Assembly: GCA_027031875.1 (NCBI GenBank) | Contig: JALVPH010000019.1 | Coordinates: 1-17,612 of the forward strand | Direction of reading: 5' to 3' | Length of the DNA stretch: 17,612 nt | DNA from: Candidatus Parcubacteria bacterium | GTDB lineage: Bacteria > Patescibacteriota > Minisyncoccia > Phycocordibacterales > UBA1006 | Shown here: in pieces, positions 1-5,690 of the stretch | Layout of the letters: each line of letters opens with the position of its first letter | Position numbering within the stretch: the first letter of the stretch is position 1 | The notes under the pieces: model-generated | Databases searched by the model: none | Told to the model about the DNA's origin: nothing | Seen by the model: the letters and a program-made list of their open reading frames with translations, nothing else | Translations under genes and position numbers: made by a program

Positions 1-1
1 C

Positions 2-1084
2 GGAAAGAAGATTCCAAAGATGATGGCGGAGCAGAAAGAGAAACTCATCAATGGATGTATTGAACATGGGATGAAAAAAGAGATTGCAGAGGAACTCTGG
101 CATCAGATTGAAACATTCGCGGCGTATGGATTCAACAAGGCACACGCAGCGAGCTACGGTCGCATTAGCTACGAAACGGCGTATATGAAAGCAAACTACC
201 CGCTCGAGTATATGACTGCAATGCTTACTGCGGAATCTGGTGATACAGATAAAATTTCCGAAATCATCCGTGAAGCAAAAGTACTTGGTATAGAAATCCT
301 TCCTCCTGATATTAATGAATGTTACGGTGGATTTACCGCAATCCCCGCAGAAGAAGAGGGGAAGAAAAATGCAATTCGCTTTGGGTTCTACACCATCAAA
401 AATTTTGGAGAAGCAATTGCAGATGCAATCATTCAAGAGAGAGAAGAAAACGGGAGATTCCGTTCACTCGAGGATTTTCTCAAGCGTATCCGCCATCGAA
501 ACTTCAACAAGAAATCGCTCGAAGCACTCATTATGTCGGGGGCACTTGATATGTTTGAAGACCGTGGAATCCTCCTCGATAACATTGAAGAACTCGTTGC
601 TTATAACAAAGCAAGTCAATCCCTCTCAAATAACCAAGATTCACTTTTTGGAGAAGAAGCAAGTCATATCCGACTCCAGAGAGGAAAGAAGCTCTCCCTT
701 TCTGAAAAGCTTAAGATGGAGCGGGAGATTCTCGGAATTTACGTTTCTGGACACCCTCTTGAACCCTATAGAAAGCGTTTTGAGTTAAATAAAGAGAGCA
801 TTCGAAGTGTACGCGAGGAACGCGGTGAGGGAGATACAGTCATCCTCGGAGGACTCATCGAACACCTCAAAATTATTCACACGAAAAATGGAGAGAAGAT
901 GGCATTCTTTCAACTGAGAGATTTCGATGGAGCGATTGAGGTGGTTGTGTTTCCGCGTACCTACAAGGAGTATCAACATATACTAGAAGAGGATGCACCT
1001 GTAGCACTGAAAGCGAAAGTTTCTACGAGAGACGGAGAGAAGAGTCTCGTCTTGCAAGGAATAAAACTCCTCACAAAAGAATGA
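2..1084 (+). CDS. dnaE: DNA polymerase III alpha subunit, C-terminal part (5'-truncated by window)
   Basis: This is the C-terminal third of the replicative DNA polymerase catalytic subunit. The frame is open from base 2, so the gene enters from outside the window and the ATG at 20 is internal. The start reads GKKIPKMMAEQ followed by a KLINGC segment, then the AAYGFNKAHAASYG stretch typical of the end of the polymerase/finger region. After that come a helix-hairpin-helix region (roughly residues 140-185 counted from the internal Met, GRFRSLEDFLKRI and the GALDMF segment) and an OB fold (about 275-350, ILGGLIEHLKII through VVVFPRTYKEY). The protein ends right after the OB fold, so the tau-binding tail of E. 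coli DnaE appears to be absent; shorter DnaE forms of this kind exist. The gene converges on the pilin genes across a bidirectional terminator. Identity is near certain. Confidence 0.96.
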   Translation, partial: GKKIPKMMAEQKEKLINGCIEHGMKKEIAEELWHQIETFAAYGFNKAHAASYGRISYETAYMKANYPLEYMTAMLTAESGDTDKISEIIREAKVLGIEILPPDINECYGGFTAIPAEEEGKKNAIRFGFYTIKNFGEAIADAIIQEREENGRFRSLEDFLKRIRHRNFNKKSLEALIMSGALDMFEDRGILLDNIEELVAYNKASQSLSNNQDSLFGEEASHIRLQRGKKLSLSEKLKMEREILGIYVSGHPLEPYRKRFELNKESIRSVREERGEGDTVILGGLIEHLKIIHTKNGEKMAFFQLRDFDGAIEVVVFPRTYKEYQHILEEDAPVALKAKVSTRDGEKSLVLQGIKLLTKE

Positions 1085-1091
1085 TTCATAC

Positions 1092-1116
1092 AAAAATGCT
1101 CCTTGGAGCGTTTTTT
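1092..1116. terminator. Bidirectional terminator between dnaE and pilin gene 1
   Basis: An A5 tract (1092-1096) precedes GCTCC (1098-1102), a TT loop and GGAGC (1105-1109), and a T6 tract follows at 1111-1116. A T:G wobble at 1097/1110 joins the GC stem to the A/T arms, so it can work as an intrinsic terminator for dnaE on the plus strand and for the pilin gene ending at 1124 on the minus strand. Confidence 0.85.
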
Positions 1117-1123
1117 CGTATGG

Positions 1124-1489
1124 CTACTTAAGGAGCGCAGATACATCTCCCACGTTACCTCCCCCAGATTTTCGAAAGTTCCCTGTCACATCACCAACCC
1201 CAATTGTTCCAAGCATAAGCTGAATAATCCCAAACACAGATACCATAATCACCATCCCAATAATACCCCACAGAATGCTTTGCTTTCCTTGCGTGAGATC
1301 CTTTTCCTCTTGCTTTGCCTTAAAAAAAACGAAAAGTCCCCAAAAGAATTGTACAAACGCAAGCGCAAAGAGGACAAGAATGAGAGGATTGATAATCTGC
1401 CTATTTACCTTTGCGAGAAAATGTGTAAGAGCATCCGTATCCGCATGCGCTACAGGAATAAGAATATATTCGTATATAACATTCATCAT
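1124..1489 (-). CDS. Small two-helix membrane protein, T4SS-pilin (VirB2/TrbC-like) family, copy 1
   Basis: A 121-residue protein with a short hydrophobic N-terminus ending in IPVAHAD, which resembles a signal peptidase site, then two membrane helices (LILVLFALAFVQFFWGLFVF and ILWGIIGMVIMVSVFGIIQL) joined by a charged loop with KQEEKD. The layout matches the T4SS_pilin family common in Patescibacteria, and the neighbours to the right share it. A longer frame opens at 1510, but an extended -10 (TGA TATACT, 1497-1505) sits 7 nt before the ATG at 1489, so I prefer 1489; Met at 1486 is also possible. The Gly/Ser tail (SGGGNVGDVSALLK) is probably exposed. Family membership is inferred from architecture; the cellular role (pilus subunit or membrane channel component) is unknown. 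Confidence 0.78.
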   Translation of the reverse strand: MMNVIYEYILIPVAHADTDALTHFLAKVNRQIINPLILVLFALAFVQFFWGLFVFFKAKQEEKDLTQGKQSILWGIIGMVIMVSVFGIIQLMLGTIGVGDVTGNFRKSGGGNVGDVSALLK

Positions 1490-1496
1490 ATAAAGA

Positions 1497-1505
1497 AGTA
1501 TATCA
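1497..1505 (-). promoter_or_regulatory. Extended -10 promoter element of pilin gene 1
   Basis: On the minus strand, TGA TATACT forms an extended -10 whose last base lies 7 nt before the ATG at 1489. No convincing -35 is seen, which is tolerable for an extended -10. The transcript would start at or within a few bases of the start codon. Confidence 0.55.
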
Positions 1506-1521
1506 TGCATAGAACAAAAAG

Positions 1522-1544
1522 AAAAAAGCGTTTAACGCTCTTTT
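1522..1544 (-). terminator. Intrinsic terminator after pilin gene 2
   Basis: AGCGT (1527-1531) and ACGCT (1535-1539) form a short stem with a TTA loop, flanked by A-rich sequence (1522-1526) and a CTTTT tract (1540-1544). On the minus strand the stem is followed by a run of T just after the stop codon at 1555. It separates the transcript of pilin gene 2 from that of pilin gene 1. Confidence 0.65.
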
Positions 1545-1554
1545 CCAAATATAA

Positions 1555-1905
1555 TTAGAATCCCACTCGTGGAATATTATCTTGTGTAATCTGTGCATTT
1601 CCTACTCCAAAGGTTCTCTGAATAACTCCTACGAGACCCCACACAGAGAGGATAACAAAGAGACCAATAATTCCATTTACCACAAATTTTTTCGCTTTAT
1701 CCTTGTCATCCGGATTAGAGGCAATCATATACCTCACTACTCCATAGATGAAGAAGAGAAGTGCAGCAGTAATAAGAAACGGAATAAGTCTGTCCGCAAA
1801 AAGTTTGAGGACGGTAAGAATAGAGAATGCATCAGCTCCCTGTGCAAATGCGAGCGCTGGAATAGAAAACGCAACTACACTACTAATAATCTTTTTCATA
1901 TACAT
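1555..1905 (-). CDS. Small two-helix membrane protein, T4SS-pilin (VirB2/TrbC-like) family, copy 2
   Basis: A 116-residue protein with a classical signal peptide (MKKIISSVVAFSIPALAFAQ, cleavage likely after AFA), then a first helix (LIPFLITAALLFFIYGVVRY), a charged loop NPDDKDKAKKF and a second helix (VVNGIIGLFVILSVWGLVGV). The loop followed by a G-I-I-G helix start is shared with the proteins on both sides, so the three look like paralogues. This copy is closest to a plain VirB2/TrbC-like pilin. Two starts are possible, 1905 and 1899 (MKK). I chose 1905 because a -10-like TGTAAT lies 8 nt upstream and because a 22-codon reading frame ends in a TAATG overlap there. The upstream region carries a perfect 20-bp palindrome. 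Its exact role is unknown. Confidence 0.82.
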   Translation of the reverse strand: MYMKKIISSVVAFSIPALAFAQGADAFSILTVLKLFADRLIPFLITAALLFFIYGVVRYMIASNPDDKDKAKKFVVNGIIGLFVILSVWGLVGVIQRTFGVGNAQITQDNIPRVGF

Positions 1906-1973
1906 TACTTAACATTACAACTTGATAATAATCGATTATTATCCCTTTTCTGCCGAAAACTGATTATCAGCAT
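1905..1973 (-). CDS. Possible 22-codon upstream ORF (leader peptide) coupled to pilin gene 2
   Basis: On the minus strand an ATG at 1973 opens a 22-codon frame (MLIISFRQKRDNNRLLSSCN and two more residues) that ends in TAA, whose last A is the A of the pilin ATG at 1905 (TAATG). A promoter (TTGTCT, 17-nt spacer, TATACT; 1988-2016) would start transcription about 8 nt before it. The peptide has no recognisable domain, and the frame crosses the 20-bp palindrome. It could be a coupling or attenuation leader. A frame this short can arise by chance, so confidence is low. Confidence 0.3.
   Translation of the reverse strand: MLIISFRQKRDNNRLLSSCNVK
1914..1919 (-). promoter_or_regulatory. Start-proximal -10 element of pilin gene 2
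   Basis: TGTAAT (5 of 6 to TATAAT) ends 8 nt before the ATG at 1905, the same spacing as at many other genes here. No -35 is recognisable; the spacer and -35 position are occupied by the palindrome at 1924-1943, which suggests control by a bound protein. Confidence 0.4.
1924..1943. promoter_or_regulatory. Perfect 20-bp palindrome upstream of pilin gene 2 (candidate operator)
   Basis: GATAATAATCGATTATTATC is its own reverse complement over all 20 bases. It covers the spacer of the proximal promoter of pilin gene 2 and lies in the leader of the distal promoter's transcript, so it could be a dimeric repressor site or an RNA hairpin. CTTGAT (1921-1926) and ATCAAG (1972-1977) form an outer inverted repeat, and CTGA-TTA-TCAG (1960-1970) is a further small one. 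Confidence 0.55.
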
Positions 1974-1987
1974 CAAGGTACGATACA

Positions 1988-2016
1988 AGTATACAGGACT
2001 TAGGAAGAGAAGACAA
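1988..2016 (-). promoter_or_regulatory. Distal promoter of pilin gene 2
   Basis: On the minus strand, TTGTCT (2011-2016, 4 of 6 to TTGACA), a 17-nt spacer and TATACT (1988-1993, 5 of 6). The expected start near 1981 gives a leader of about 75 nt containing the palindrome and the small ORF. The same -35, TTGTCT, occurs before tRNA-Asn. Confidence 0.5.
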
Positions 2017-2024
2017 TACGTAAA

Positions 2025-3629
2025 CTACGAACCAAAGAAGATATTGAAGTCGGATTTGAGCCCAAGTGTGGAGACAATGAGATTCACAATAACCCACGCG
2101 AGTAAGAATACCACAATTCCTATAAGAAGATTTGTTGCGGCCTTCTTTGCAGCATCCCTCTTTTGTGTATTTCCTCCAGAAAAGAGAAGTTGGTATCCCG
2201 CATACGCAAACACAATTGCGGCAATAGGAATCATTATAATGAAGATATAGCTAATAACTCTACGAATCATTCTAATGAAATCATTGAGAGTACACATTCT
2301 CCCCCCTTCCCCAAGATTATATCCACAGTTAAGGGGAACAAGACTCTTCCCGTCATAGTCTGAATACTCATTAGAACCGCTGCTTGTAATATTCGAAGTA
2401 GTATTTGGTTGGTTGCTTGGGTTAGATCCCGGAATCTGTTTTTGAAGAGGAATTGTTTGAAGATCAATAACTGCGTCAAGTCGGCTCTCTGAACTGTTCT
2501 CTACATCTAATTTTGTTCTCACTCTAAGTCCATACGAACCTGAATCAAGCACTGAGCTATCCTCAGAAAAATGTGTTCCTTTCTCATATGGAATAACACC
2601 AATCGGATAAGAATTTTGATTCTCATCGACAAGAGTAAGGTAGAGTTTTGCATCTTGTGGAAGATTTACAGGACGTGCTTTAACAACATCCCCCTCAATA
2701 TGGAAATAGTACCCATTGTCTTTTTTCTTTAACTCAACAGTAAGGTTTGGATCGATAACTGTATCTCCTTTTGGAATGGCTTTCCCAAGAGATTTTACTC
2801 CTGATATCGCATTATTTCCTTCTAAATCAGAACTAAAATAAACTCCATACTCTTTCCCATACTCAATAATGTCAACAATCCCATACGTCACTCCATTAAA
2901 GTTAAAAAGCTTGCTACTATCTTCAACAAAACACCCTGGGAAACTCGGACCAGAAAACTCAAGAGCTCCTCCATCAAACTTACACAACGTCTGTTTTTTA
3001 TTTCCATTAAGTTCTTTAAGTACAAAATATACCGTCTCGTCCTTCTGGCGATGAACTTTTCCTCCTTGTGGTGGATCAATATGGAGCCCCCAATAGGTAT
3101 TTCCTCTTCTTATACGTGCGAAAGAAGATTCTCCTATTTCAAAACTTACACTATTACCTGAAGGGTTTTGAGAAGTCGAGGATTGCGGAATACCCCTATC
3201 CGGAACGATGAGTGTCATATCACTATCCAAATTTACTACACCGTTCGACTGATCAGAGAGATAGAAAACGTAATCATTTCCTGGCTCAAAAAAATCATTA
3301 TTGATTGGAGAACTATCACAATTTTGATTTGATTTATCAGGATAGGAGACAGTTACAGGACTACTTGTAGATGATGGAATGTGACAGAGAGTTGCATAAT
3401 CCTGCTGTCCTCCATTCTTAGGTGTTTTCTGTGTAACGAGATAAACATCAGCATTCTTAGAACGATTAAATTTGAGGTTTATTTCATAGAACCAATGTTT
3501 TGGGTTCGTGTTTGTCTGTTTAAGGATTGCTGTCGGCGAGTCAACATACGTTGTTGTTAACTGATCAGCAAACAACGTAGGTGTAGATGCAAAAAGCAAG
3601 AAAGTTATGAACAAAAAAAACTTTTTCAT
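2025..3629 (-). CDS. Large secreted protein with three beta-rich repeats and a T4SS-pilin-type C-terminal membrane module
   Basis: A 534-residue protein beginning with a signal peptide (MKKFFLFITFLLFASTPTLF, then AD). The exported part shows three similar beta-rich units, near 40-125, 175-275 and 300-380. Each has an aromatic opening strand (HWFYEINLKF, TYWGLHIDPP, GYYFHIEGDV), a middle strand (VYLVTQKT, VYFVLKEL, LYLTLVDE) and a late strand (YVFYLSD, YGVYFSS, YGLRVRT). A Ser/Asn/Thr-rich linker (about 390-425) follows. The last 100 residues match the T4SS_pilin plan: Cys435 and Cys446, helix DFIRMIRRVI, membrane helix 461-484, loop GGNTQKRDAAKKAA, membrane helix about 499-522. The Cys-x10-Cys before the first helix is a usual family mark. 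It could be a pilin-anchored adhesin or tip protein, which is inference. A consensus extended -10 lies 8 nt upstream. Confidence 0.8.
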   Translation of the reverse strand: MKKFFLFITFLLFASTPTLFADQLTTTYVDSPTAILKQTNTNPKHWFYEINLKFNRSKNADVYLVTQKTPKNGGQQDYATLCHIPSSTSSPVTVSYPDKSNQNCDSSPINNDFFEPGNDYVFYLSDQSNGVVNLDSDMTLIVPDRGIPQSSTSQNPSGNSVSFEIGESSFARIRRGNTYWGLHIDPPQGGKVHRQKDETVYFVLKELNGNKKQTLCKFDGGALEFSGPSFPGCFVEDSSKLFNFNGVTYGIVDIIEYGKEYGVYFSSDLEGNNAISGVKSLGKAIPKGDTVIDPNLTVELKKKDNGYYFHIEGDVVKARPVNLPQDAKLYLTLVDENQNSYPIGVIPYEKGTHFSEDSSVLDSGSYGLRVRTKLDVENSSESRLDAVIDLQTIPLQKQIPGSNPSNQPNTTSNITSSGSNEYSDYDGKSLVPLNCGYNLGEGGRMCTLNDFIRMIRRVISYIFIIMIPIAAIVFAYAGYQLLFSGGNTQKRDAAKKAATNLLIGIVVFLLAWVIVNLIVSTLGLKSDFNIFFGS

Positions 3630-3661
3630 ACACTCTCATTATAGCATACGAAAAAGTTTTT
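3616..3661. repeat. 12-bp perfect inverted repeat flanking a promoter and start codon
   Basis: AAAAACTTTTTC (3616-3627) and GAAAAAGTTTTT (3650-3661) are exact reverse complements separated by 22 bp. The interval contains the -10 element and the start codon of the gene at 3629. One arm is formed by the codons of the MKKFF signal peptide, so chance is possible. Confidence 0.5.
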
Positions 3662-3666
3662 CTCAC
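3638..3666 (-). promoter_or_regulatory. Promoter of the large pilin-fusion gene
   Basis: On the minus strand, GTGAGA (3661-3666, 4 of 6), a 17-nt spacer and a consensus extended -10, TGC TATAAT (hexamer 3638-3643). Only 8 nt separate the -10 from the ATG at 3629, so the mRNA would be leaderless or nearly so. The -35 reaches the stop codon of the upstream gene at 3666. Confidence 0.7.
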
Positions 3667-5009
3667 TACTTCTTCATTTCATCGTACCTTCCCTTTACCA
3701 CCTTGTTGATAGTATCATCAAGAATTGTCTGAAGATCTGCGTTCATCTTTCGAATTGCTTGATAGATAGGAACTGTTTTTGCATTGATGGATCGTACTAC
3801 ATTTCTGAATACCTCATCACTTCGCTCCGGATCTGGATCGACCCATGCATCTGCAATAATTGCCGATTTGTAAATGATACTCCTCCTCTCGTCTTCCGGA
3901 ATTGATTGGAGGAGGTCAAGTCGTGCAGGAGCAACATGGAAGGAATCCACAAACCCTTTCGCGACATCTTTTCCCGCGAGACGGGAAGCAATGAGAATCG
4001 CGGCCTTCAAATTCTTCGTGTGCTTTGAGATCGCAATTCCGTAGAGCTCACCAAACACTTTCTTCACTTGTGACCCTTCTATCTGCGGAACGACTGCAAT
4101 TCCGAAACTGAGATTTGGATTTCGTTTTGACATTCGCTCAACCTGACTCGCACGATCGATGAGGAGGCCGAGATCTCCCGAAGCGAAGTAGTCACGTGAT
4201 TCTTCGAGCGACTCATTCCATGTGTAGTGAGAATTCTCTCTATCTTGGAATGAAGTATAGAAAGCAAACGCGCTCTTTGCAGCATCCATATTCTCCTTCG
4301 TGAGAGAGAGAATTGCTTTCTTCTTTCCACTCATTGGATCATCCCCCACGATAGGGTTTCCTTTCTGGAGGATGAGCATAGAGAGGATGTCCTTCGCGTG
4401 AGTGACGTTGTCATAACTCCCCATCGCAGCTCCTGCAATCGTAACAGTCCCGTAATCATCAACCTTCTTTATCGTCTTCGCATAATCCGCAAATTCTCTC
4501 CACGTTCTAGGGTACTTTACAAGGTATGACGAAGAGATGAGCTGTTTGTTATAGTAGAGAACGAGCGGGTCCACGAAGAAGGGAATCGCGAGTATTCCAG
4601 ACGAAGTGAGGAATATTTTTGACTCATCAATGTATGTAGAGAGGAAGCCTTCCTTAGGGAAGCTCGTATAGGGGATCATAAAGGCCTTATCCGCATTCCT
4701 CAAAAGCTCTCCGTGAGACATAATGAAGAGGTCAGGACCTTCCCCTGCAGCGAGCGCATCAACAAGGTCACGCTCGTAGTTTTCTTTGCCTTTCACTGAG
4801 TAGATAACTTCAATATCTTTCGTTCGTGACTCATCGATGTAAGGTTGAATGATATTGTAGGGAATTGTCCCCCAAACTACAATCTTTCCCTTCGTAGCTT
4901 GTGCATCTTTCCCAACCTTTACCATCCCAGAGAAAACGAGAAATCCTACCGCTGCACCGACGACGAAAAAGACAGTAATCACGTTTTTAAATCCTATATC
5001 CTTTAACAT
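3666..5009 (-). CDS. Membrane-anchored extracellular solute-binding protein (family 1, maltose-binding type)
   Basis: A 447-residue protein with an N-terminal membrane anchor (VITVFFVVGAAVGFLVFSGM, about residues 10-30) and no lipobox cysteine, so it is probably held by an uncleaved helix. The remainder fits family 1 substrate-binding proteins of ABC importers: KIVVWGTIPYN as first strand, YERDLVDALAAGEGPDLFIM (the typical AGxxPDLF segment), GILAIPFFVDPLVLYYNKQL (the family's P-hxxxxxxLYYNK motif), YPRTWREFADYAKTI, a later FASGDLGLLIDRAS segment, and AVVPQIEG. Substrates of this family are usually sugars, but none can be named here. No ABC permease or ATPase gene is adjacent, so it may serve transporter genes elsewhere or have another binding role. 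A consensus -10 lies 10 nt upstream of the ATG. Confidence 0.87.
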   Translation of the reverse strand: MLKDIGFKNVITVFFVVGAAVGFLVFSGMVKVGKDAQATKGKIVVWGTIPYNIIQPYIDESRTKDIEVIYSVKGKENYERDLVDALAAGEGPDLFIMSHGELLRNADKAFMIPYTSFPKEGFLSTYIDESKIFLTSSGILAIPFFVDPLVLYYNKQLISSSYLVKYPRTWREFADYAKTIKKVDDYGTVTIAGAAMGSYDNVTHAKDILSMLILQKGNPIVGDDPMSGKKKAILSLTKENMDAAKSAFAFYTSFQDRENSHYTWNESLEESRDYFASGDLGLLIDRASQVERMSKRNPNLSFGIAVVPQIEGSQVKKVFGELYGIAISKHTKNLKAAILIASRLAGKDVAKGFVDSFHVAPARLDLLQSIPEDERRSIIYKSAIIADAWVDPDPERSDEVFRNVVRSINAKTVPIYQAIRKMNADLQTILDDTINKVVKGRYDEMKK

Positions 5010-5019
5010 AGATGAACTA

Positions 5020-5025
5020 ATTATA
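5020..5025 (-). promoter_or_regulatory. -10 element of the solute-binding protein gene
   Basis: A perfect TATAAT on the minus strand ends 10 nt before the ATG at 5009, giving at most a 3-4 nt leader. The -35 region has no good match. It overlaps the 3' end of the methyltransferase gene region. Confidence 0.55.
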
Positions 5026-5041
5026 CCCTAATGAGAAAAAA

Positions 5042-5578
5042 CTACACTTTCTCTGCAAGGAAGGCATAGTGGTGCGCACCAGCATCCTCAATCTTCTTTT
5101 CGATGAGAAATCCTGTCTCCTCGAGAAGGCGTTTTGCTCTTTCCTCTGTGACGACGTGATCAGGGTGTGGACCAAGGTGACCAAAAGAATCCGTCCAATC
5201 AATGACGAGAAGTTTTCCTCCCTGTTTGAGAATACGGTGCGCTTCCTTAAGTGCAGTGGAAATATCCTCAAGCTGGAAGAGGATGTTTGCCATGAGGACA
5301 CAATCGATAGATTCATTACGAAGCATGCTTCCCTTCACCTCATCAACATCACCCCAAATTGCGTGAACATTTTGAACCCCACGTTTCAAAGCCTCCTTCT
5401 GGAGATGATCAACGAGGTCTTTCTGCACATCAATCGCGAAGATTCTCCTCATAGGAAACCCTTCTGCGAGAAGGAAGGTATAAACTCCTGAACCAGCTCC
5501 GAAGTCGGCGACATGTGCATCAGGACTAAGGTCACATACCGTCACTACATTCTTTGGGTCTAAAAATTGTTGTTCCAT
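5042..5578 (-). CDS. Class I SAM-dependent methyltransferase
   Basis: A 178-residue soluble protein with a class I methyltransferase fold. Motif I is VADFGAGSGVYTF (Asp25-Gly31 and following), which binds S-adenosylmethionine; the acidic end of strand 2 is FAIDVQ; motif II is around VHAIWGDVD; CVLMANILFQLED corresponds to the strand-4 region, and EAHRILKQGGKLLVIDW is the typical motif after it. This matches Methyltransf_11/25-type enzymes. The substrate cannot be read from the sequence. It stands alone, with a -10 (TATACT) 8 nt before its ATG, and is not clearly in an operon with the solute-binding protein gene, which has its own -10 in the 32-bp gap. Confidence 0.88.
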   Translation of the reverse strand: MEQQFLDPKNVVTVCDLSPDAHVADFGAGSGVYTFLLAEGFPMRRIFAIDVQKDLVDHLQKEALKRGVQNVHAIWGDVDEVKGSMLRNESIDCVLMANILFQLEDISTALKEAHRILKQGGKLLVIDWTDSFGHLGPHPDHVVTEERAKRLLEETGFLIEKKIEDAGAHHYAFLAEKV

Positions 5579-5586
5579 ATATTGTT

Positions 5587-5616
5587 AGTATACGCCGTAT
5601 TGTGAGGATATGCAAA
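5587..5616 (-). promoter_or_regulatory. Promoter of the methyltransferase gene
   Basis: On the minus strand, TTTGCA (5611-5616, 4 of 6), an 18-nt spacer and TATACT (5587-5592, 5 of 6), ending 8 nt before the ATG at 5578. The -35 area reads TTTGCATATCCTCAC, and a close relative lies before corA. Confidence 0.6.
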
Positions 5617-5630
5617 AAAGTAAACCACCC

Positions 5631-5673
5631 TAAAGAGAAAAAGCTGATTTGCTTCATCTACGTGAAACAAACC
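5631..5673 (-). terminator. Intrinsic terminator after the lamin-tail protein gene
   Basis: On the minus strand, GGTTTGTTTCA (5663-5673) pairs with TGAAGCAAATC (5646-5656) around a CGTAGA loop. The stem is 11 bp with two G:T pairs, and a T-rich tract (AGCTTTTTCTCTTT) follows. It lies just after the stop codon at 5691 and upstream of the methyltransferase promoter. Confidence 0.7.
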
Positions 5674-5690
5674 CGCTTTTCCAATTTAAT

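Noticed and set aside
315..788. 157-codon open frame inside dnaE
   Set aside because: Same strand, different frame from a clear dnaE; its product is Ser/Lys-rich with no domain.
3666..5009. Lipoprotein signal on the solute-binding protein
   Set aside because: No Cys occurs near the N-terminal hydrophobic segment.
5069..5491. 140-codon plus-strand frame opposite the methyltransferase
   Set aside because: Antisense to a clear methyltransferase; the product shows no recognisable motif.
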